Position numbers and translations under genes: made by a program
Assembly: GCF_013201935.1 (NCBI RefSeq)
Contig: NZ_CP053833.1
Location: forward strand, 620,001-684,000
Length of the DNA: 64,000 nt
Origin: Arcobacter cloacae
GTDB taxonomy: Bacteria; Campylobacterota; Campylobacteria; Campylobacterales; Arcobacteraceae
Direction of reading: 5' to 3'
Part shown: positions 60,498 to 64,000 of the stretch, piece by piece
Position numbering within the stretch: the first letter of the stretch is position 1
Layout of the letters: each line of letters opens with the position of its first letter
The notes under the pieces: model-generated
Told to the model about the DNA's origin: nothing
Database searches by the model: none
Seen by the model: only the letters and a program-made list of their open reading frames with translations

Positions 60498-61691
60498 ATG
60501 TTGTTAGCTTGGTATAAAAGATTTTCTTCCCAACCACATCAGCCATTTTTTACAAGTGGTATTTTGTTTTTTTCACTTTTTATGATTTTATTTATTTTTT
60601 CATATTCAAATATTTTGTTTTTAGATGAATCTATTTTAACTTATCATGCATATACTTTAATATTTGTAGTATTTATCCAGTTTTTTTTAGGATTTTTATT
60701 TGTTGTTTTTCCACGATTTTTAATGCAAGCAGAGATTTTAGAAAAAGAGTATATGCAACAATTTTTTCTCTATTTTTTCTCAAGTTTTGGAATATTTTTA
60801 ACTTTAATCTTTTATTCAAAAATCACTTTTTTATTTCAAATTTGTTTATTGATTACTCAAATTTTAAGTTTCAAACTACTTTATACTATTCATAAAAAAA
60901 GTATAATTCAAGTAAAAGATGACACAAAGTGGATTTTAATAGCTTTATTTGTTGGACTTATTTCGCATTTTTTATTTATTGTTTCAAATATAGATTTTAA
61001 ATATTCATATTTTATTTCAAAAATAGCCATAAATAGTGGATTTTATATCTTTTTATTTATGATAGTTTTTACTATTTCTCAAAGAATGATTCCATTTTTT
61101 ACCACAGCAAAAGCACCAAATTATAAAATAAATAAAAGTTCAAAACTTCTTGAAACAATCTTTTTTTTATTGATTCTAAAAGTAATAATTTTATCTTTTG
61201 ATAATCCTAAATTGAATCTAATAAGCGATATTCCTTTTTTCATAATAGTTACAAAAGAGCTTATAAAATGGAAGCTTCCAATATTAAAAGTTCCTGCTAT
61301 TATGTGGATTTTATATATTGGACTTTATTGGATTCCTATTGCTTTATTTATATCAATTATTGAAAGTTTGATGGCTTTTTATGATTCTTCATTCTATTTT
61401 GAAAAAGCTGTGATTCATACTATTGCTTTAGGATATTTTGTTACACTACTAATAGGTTTTGGAACTAGGGTTATTTTAGGACATTCAGGAACAACTCCAC
61501 ATGCGAACAGATTTGCAATATTTATATTTATTGCAATCCAGTTTGTAACAATACTTAGAATTTTCTCATCTTTTAGTATTAATTTTGCTTTTGATTATCA
61601 AACTTTTATTAATTTAACAGCCATTATTTTACTAATAGTTTTACTTTTATGGTCAAGTAAATATGTAAAAATCTTATTAAAAGGGAAATAG
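60498..61691 (+). CDS. NnrS-family membrane protein
   Basis: A 397-residue integral membrane protein with about twelve helices, of the NnrS family associated with nitric oxide tolerance and often with denitrification genes. FTSGILFFSLF near the N-terminus, FVVFPRFLMQAE, SQRMIPFFT, and HTIALGYFVTLLIGFGTRVILGHSG (core HTIALGYF) are family positions with conserved His that may bind haem or metal. AGGAG lies before the ATG. No nitric oxide reductase gene is nearby. Confidence 0.87.
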   Translation: MLLAWYKRFSSQPHQPFFTSGILFFSLFMILFIFSYSNILFLDESILTYHAYTLIFVVFIQFFLGFLFVVFPRFLMQAEILEKEYMQQFFLYFFSSFGIFLTLIFYSKITFLFQICLLITQILSFKLLYTIHKKSIIQVKDDTKWILIALFVGLISHFLFIVSNIDFKYSYFISKIAINSGFYIFLFMIVFTISQRMIPFFTTAKAPNYKINKSSKLLETIFFLLILKVIILSFDNPKLNLISDIPFFIIVTKELIKWKLPILKVPAIMWILYIGLYWIPIALFISIIESLMAFYDSSFYFEKAVIHTIALGYFVTLLIGFGTRVILGHSGTTPHANRFAIFIFIAIQFVTILRIFSSFSINFAFDYQTFINLTAIILLIVLLLWSSKYVKILLKGK

Positions 61692-61758
61692 ATTTTATAA
61701 ACACATCCTTTACAAAAAACTTTTATAATTGCACTAAGATTAAAAAAGGATGTGTTAT

Positions 61759-62718
61759 ATGAATATTATTAAAAAAAAATCTTGGCAAATAAATGAAAAT
61801 CTAGTAACACCAAAAGAGTTATTTGAAAAAAGAAGAAATTTTATAAAACTTGGTGCTGCTGCTCTTGTTTCAACTGGCTCAATAATGGAACTTTTAGCAA
61901 ATGAAAAATTACCCGTACAAACTTTAAAATATATAAAAGATGGAAATAAAAATAATCTAAAATTAACTAGTTATGAACAAATAACTTCTCACAATAATTT
62001 CTATGAATTTACAACAAATCAAGGTGCTGTAAAAAATATGGCTCATACTTTAAAAACTGAAGATTGGAAAATAAAAATTGATGGTTTAGTTGAAAATCCT
62101 ATGGAGATTGATTTAGATGATTTAACAAAAATGTTTCAATTAGAAGAGAGAATTTATAGATTTAGATGTGTTGAAGGTTGGTCTATGGTTGTTCCTTGGA
62201 ATGGATTTTCTCTTTCTAGTTTAATAAAAAAAGTAAAACCACTTTCCAATGCAAAATATTTAAGGTTTGAAACTTTGGTTGACTCAAGCTCTTTTCCTGA
62301 CCAAAAAAGTAAAATGTTTGCAGCTTTGGATTATCCTTATGTTGAAGGTTTAAGAATAGATGAAGCTATGAATGATTTGTCATTTTTGGCTATTGGATTA
62401 TATGGTGAAAATTTACCAAAGCAAAACGGTGCGCCAATTAGATTAGTAGTTCCATGGAAATATGGTTTTAAATCTATAAAATCAATAGTAAAAATATCAT
62501 TTGTTGAAAATGAACCTTTAAATACTTGGCAAAAAATGGCTTCAAATGAATATGGATTTTATGCAAATGTAAATCCAAATGTTGACCATCCAAGATGGTC
62601 TCAAAAAAAAGAGAGAGTTTTAGGAAGTTTCTTAAAGCAAAACACTTTGATGTTTAATGGTTATGAAAATGAAGTAGCTTCTTTATATGCTGGTATGGAT
62701 TTAAAAAAGAATTTTTAA
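61759..62718 (+). CDS. msrP: Methionine sulfoxide reductase, molybdoenzyme subunit MsrP
   Basis: Periplasmic molybdopterin enzyme that repairs oxidised methionines in envelope proteins. The 319-residue protein has a Tat signal with twin Arg at 25-26 (KRRNFIKLG), the molybdenum-ligating Cys137 in RFRCVEGW, and [13 protein letters not shown] near the C-terminus. ATG 61759 is chosen, since AAAAGGA lies eight bases upstream; an ATG at 61750 overlaps that site. Its TAA overlaps the ATG of msrQ. Confidence 0.92.
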   Translation: MNIIKKKSWQINENLVTPKELFEKRRNFIKLGAAALVSTGSIMELLANEKLPVQTLKYIKDGNKNNLKLTSYEQITSHNNFYEFTTNQGAVKNMAHTLKTEDWKIKIDGLVENPMEIDLDDLTKMFQLEERIYRFRCVEGWSMVVPWNGFSLSSLIKKVKPLSNAKYLRFETLVDSSSFPDQKSKMFAALDYPYVEGLRIDEAMNDLSFLAIGLYGENLPKQNGAPIRLVVPWKYGFKSIKSIVKISFVENEPLNTWQKMASNEYGFYANVNPNVDHPRWSQKKERVLGSFLKQNTLMFNGYENEVASLYAGMDLKKNF

Positions 62719-63278
62719 TGAAAAGATTATTTATATATTTAGTTGCACTTTTACCTTTGGTTTATTTATCAATTAGACTATTTATATTTGAAAATGTTAA
62801 TGACCCAATTAAATATATTTACACAATAACAGGAGCAACAGCAACTGTTATTTTGTTTTTTTCTATAATTATCTCTTTAATTAAAGAGAAAATAAATTTA
62901 ATGAAATATCGAAAAGAAGTAGGTCTTTTAGGATTCTTTTATAGTTTTTTACATCTTTTAAATTTTATTATTTTTGATGCCTCTTTTGATTTGCTTTTTA
63001 TTTTAGAACAAACTTTAGAAAAGCCTTTTATTTATCTTGGAATGATTGCTTTTTTTATACTTTTATTTATGGCAATTACATCTACAAAACTATTATTTAA
63101 AAAATACAATAAATATCATAGATTTGTTTATTTATCATTGATTTTAATAACAATTCATTGGATAATGGCTCAAAAATCTTTAAATATTGAACAAATTATA
63201 TATATTATTATGATTTTAATTATTGGATATTATAAACTTTATCAATATATTTTAAGAAATAACAGACTCAATAATTAA
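62718..63278 (+). CDS. msrQ: MsrQ haem-binding membrane subunit
   Basis: A 186-residue membrane protein with about six helices that passes electrons from the quinone pool to MsrP. It belongs to the ferric reductase-like family; likely haem His are in FLHLLNF, KYHRFVYLSL and TIHWIMA. The start overlaps the msrP stop in ATGA-type coupling (TAATG). The pair is the complete MsrPQ system. Confidence 0.9.
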   Translation: MKRLFIYLVALLPLVYLSIRLFIFENVNDPIKYIYTITGATATVILFFSIIISLIKEKINLMKYRKEVGLLGFFYSFLHLLNFIIFDASFDLLFILEQTLEKPFIYLGMIAFFILLFMAITSTKLLFKKYNKYHRFVYLSLILITIHWIMAQKSLNIEQIIYIIMILIIGYYKLYQYILRNNRLNN

Positions 63279-63336
63279 ACTCCAAAAAAACACTTATATA
63301 AGGTATAATATTTCTAAAAGATAAAAAAGGAAAGTT

Positions 63337-64000
63337 ATGTCTTATAAAAATTTATCAAAACTGCCAATAGTTTTAATTTTATTGCTTGTTTTTTTGGGGT
63401 GTGAAAAAAAAGAAGAGAAAAAAGTTGAAACAAAAGAGATAAAAAAAATTGAAGTTGAAGTAAACAAAATAACAAAGAGTAATTATCCTATTTGGGTTAA
63501 TTTTTCAGGGAAAACTGAAGCTTTTAAAAATGTAGAAGTTACTTCAAGGGTTAGTGGAGAATTAAAAGAGATATATTTTAAAGCAGGAGATGAAGTAAAA
63601 AAAGATCAGCTTTTGTTTAAAATAGATGATAGTCAATATAAAGCAATTTTAGAGCAAAAAATAGCAGGGTTGCAAAAAGATGAAGCAAGTTTAAATCTTG
63701 CCATTTCAAATGTAAATAGATATAAACCTTTAGTAAAAGATGGTTTAGCTCCAAGAGAAAAATTAGATGAATTAGTTGCTACTCAAAAGCAACTTCAAGC
63801 TGTTGTAAATGCAAGTAAAGCAAGTATAAAACAAGCTAATTTAGATGTTGAATATACACAAATAAAAGCAACAATAGATGGAAAAGTTGGACAAAATCTT
63901 TTAGATGTTGGTAATTTAGTAAATGCAACTTCAACAGTTCTTACAAAAATTGTAGATTCTAAAAAATTATATGTTAATTTTAATCCAAGTGCAAATGAAG
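63337..64000 (+). CDS. RND efflux periplasmic adaptor lipoprotein (truncated by window end)
   Basis: The open frame starts at ATG 63337 (AAAAAGGAAAG upstream) and runs off the window after 221 codons. It has a lipoprotein signal with FLGC lipobox (Cys at residue 22), a charged Lys/Glu linker, then a membrane-fusion-protein core: SGKTEAFKNVEVTSRVSGEL, a lipoyl half (FKAGDEVKKDQLLFKID), a coiled-coil hairpin (about 100-165) and IKATIDGKVGQNLLDVGNLV. The efflux pump and outer-membrane genes are expected beyond the window. Substrate unknown. Confidence 0.9.
   Translation, partial: MSYKNLSKLPIVLILLLVFLGCEKKEEKKVETKEIKKIEVEVNKITKSNYPIWVNFSGKTEAFKNVEVTSRVSGELKEIYFKAGDEVKKDQLLFKIDDSQYKAILEQKIAGLQKDEASLNLAISNVNRYKPLVKDGLAPREKLDELVATQKQLQAVVNASKASIKQANLDVEYTQIKATIDGKVGQNLLDVGNLVNATSTVLTKIVDSKKLYVNFNPSANE

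Overview
The window is AT-rich, densely coded chromosomal DNA. Gene content and order (futalosine-pathway deaminase next to aroQ, Campylobacter-type MnmA, the NifU/TPR-like/murE order, rpsB-tsf-ABC-acidic protein-gmk, cbb3 oxidase assembly genes, NnrS, MsrPQ) point to the Campylobacterota. The two acetate kinases, several acetate-type symporters and many sensor kinases fit Arcobacter/Aliarcobacter best. No prophage, insertion sequence, CRISPR array or integrase is visible. Genus assignment is inference; no database was searched.

Layout. 1-2.2 kb: two outer-membrane porins sharing a nearly identical 35-nt promoter/leader. 2.2-8.6 kb: two MnmA tRNA thiolases of different lineages, folK and an M24 peptidase on the minus strand, then aroQ, aminofutalosine deaminase and sppA on the plus strand. 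8.6-27.5 kb: an acetate island on the minus strand. It holds pta-ackA, a second ackA, a CDF transporter, three sodium:solute symporters each with a small DUF485/DUF4212 partner, two copies of a cNMP/CBS/DUF294 nucleotidyltransferase plus DEDDh exonuclease pair, and a Cache-domain histidine kinase with an OmpR-type regulator. 27.6-28.5 kb: eight tRNA genes as a 438-bp tandem duplication (Lys-Glu-Val-Asp twice). 28.6-44.5 kb: cinA-like, mqo, the ileS-nfu-murE cluster, an orphan PAS kinase, a MoxR/DUF58/VWA operon and the rpsB-tsf-gmk cluster. 44.5-64 kb: a REC-GGDEF-EAL protein, ccoI-ccoS, a c553-type cytochrome, ABC ATPase-hemH-AMMECR1-MEMO-YdcF, a zinc-type ABC transporter lacking a binding protein, a gene flanked by a decayed copy of the znuB 3' end, a Na/Pi cotransporter, CvfB, Tpx, a Sel1 protein, NnrS, MsrPQ and a truncated RND adaptor.

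The most interesting signal is a direct repeat, TGCTA-N6-TGCTA in the coding direction (11-bp period). It lies upstream of exactly four operons: pta-ackA and the three symporter operons. In three of them a -10 hexamer starts exactly 11 nt after the second half-site; in the fourth the match is weaker and about 1 nt off. This is the layout expected for an OmpR-family activator replacing the -35 element, and an OmpR-type regulator with a Cache sensor kinase is encoded directly upstream of one of these operons. I propose a dedicated acetate (or short carboxylate) uptake/overflow regulon, with GlnD-like DUF294 proteins and exonucleases as co-expressed but uncharacterised partners.

At three convergent gene pairs, stop codons lie inside or beside hairpins that could serve as terminators, reflecting tight packing.
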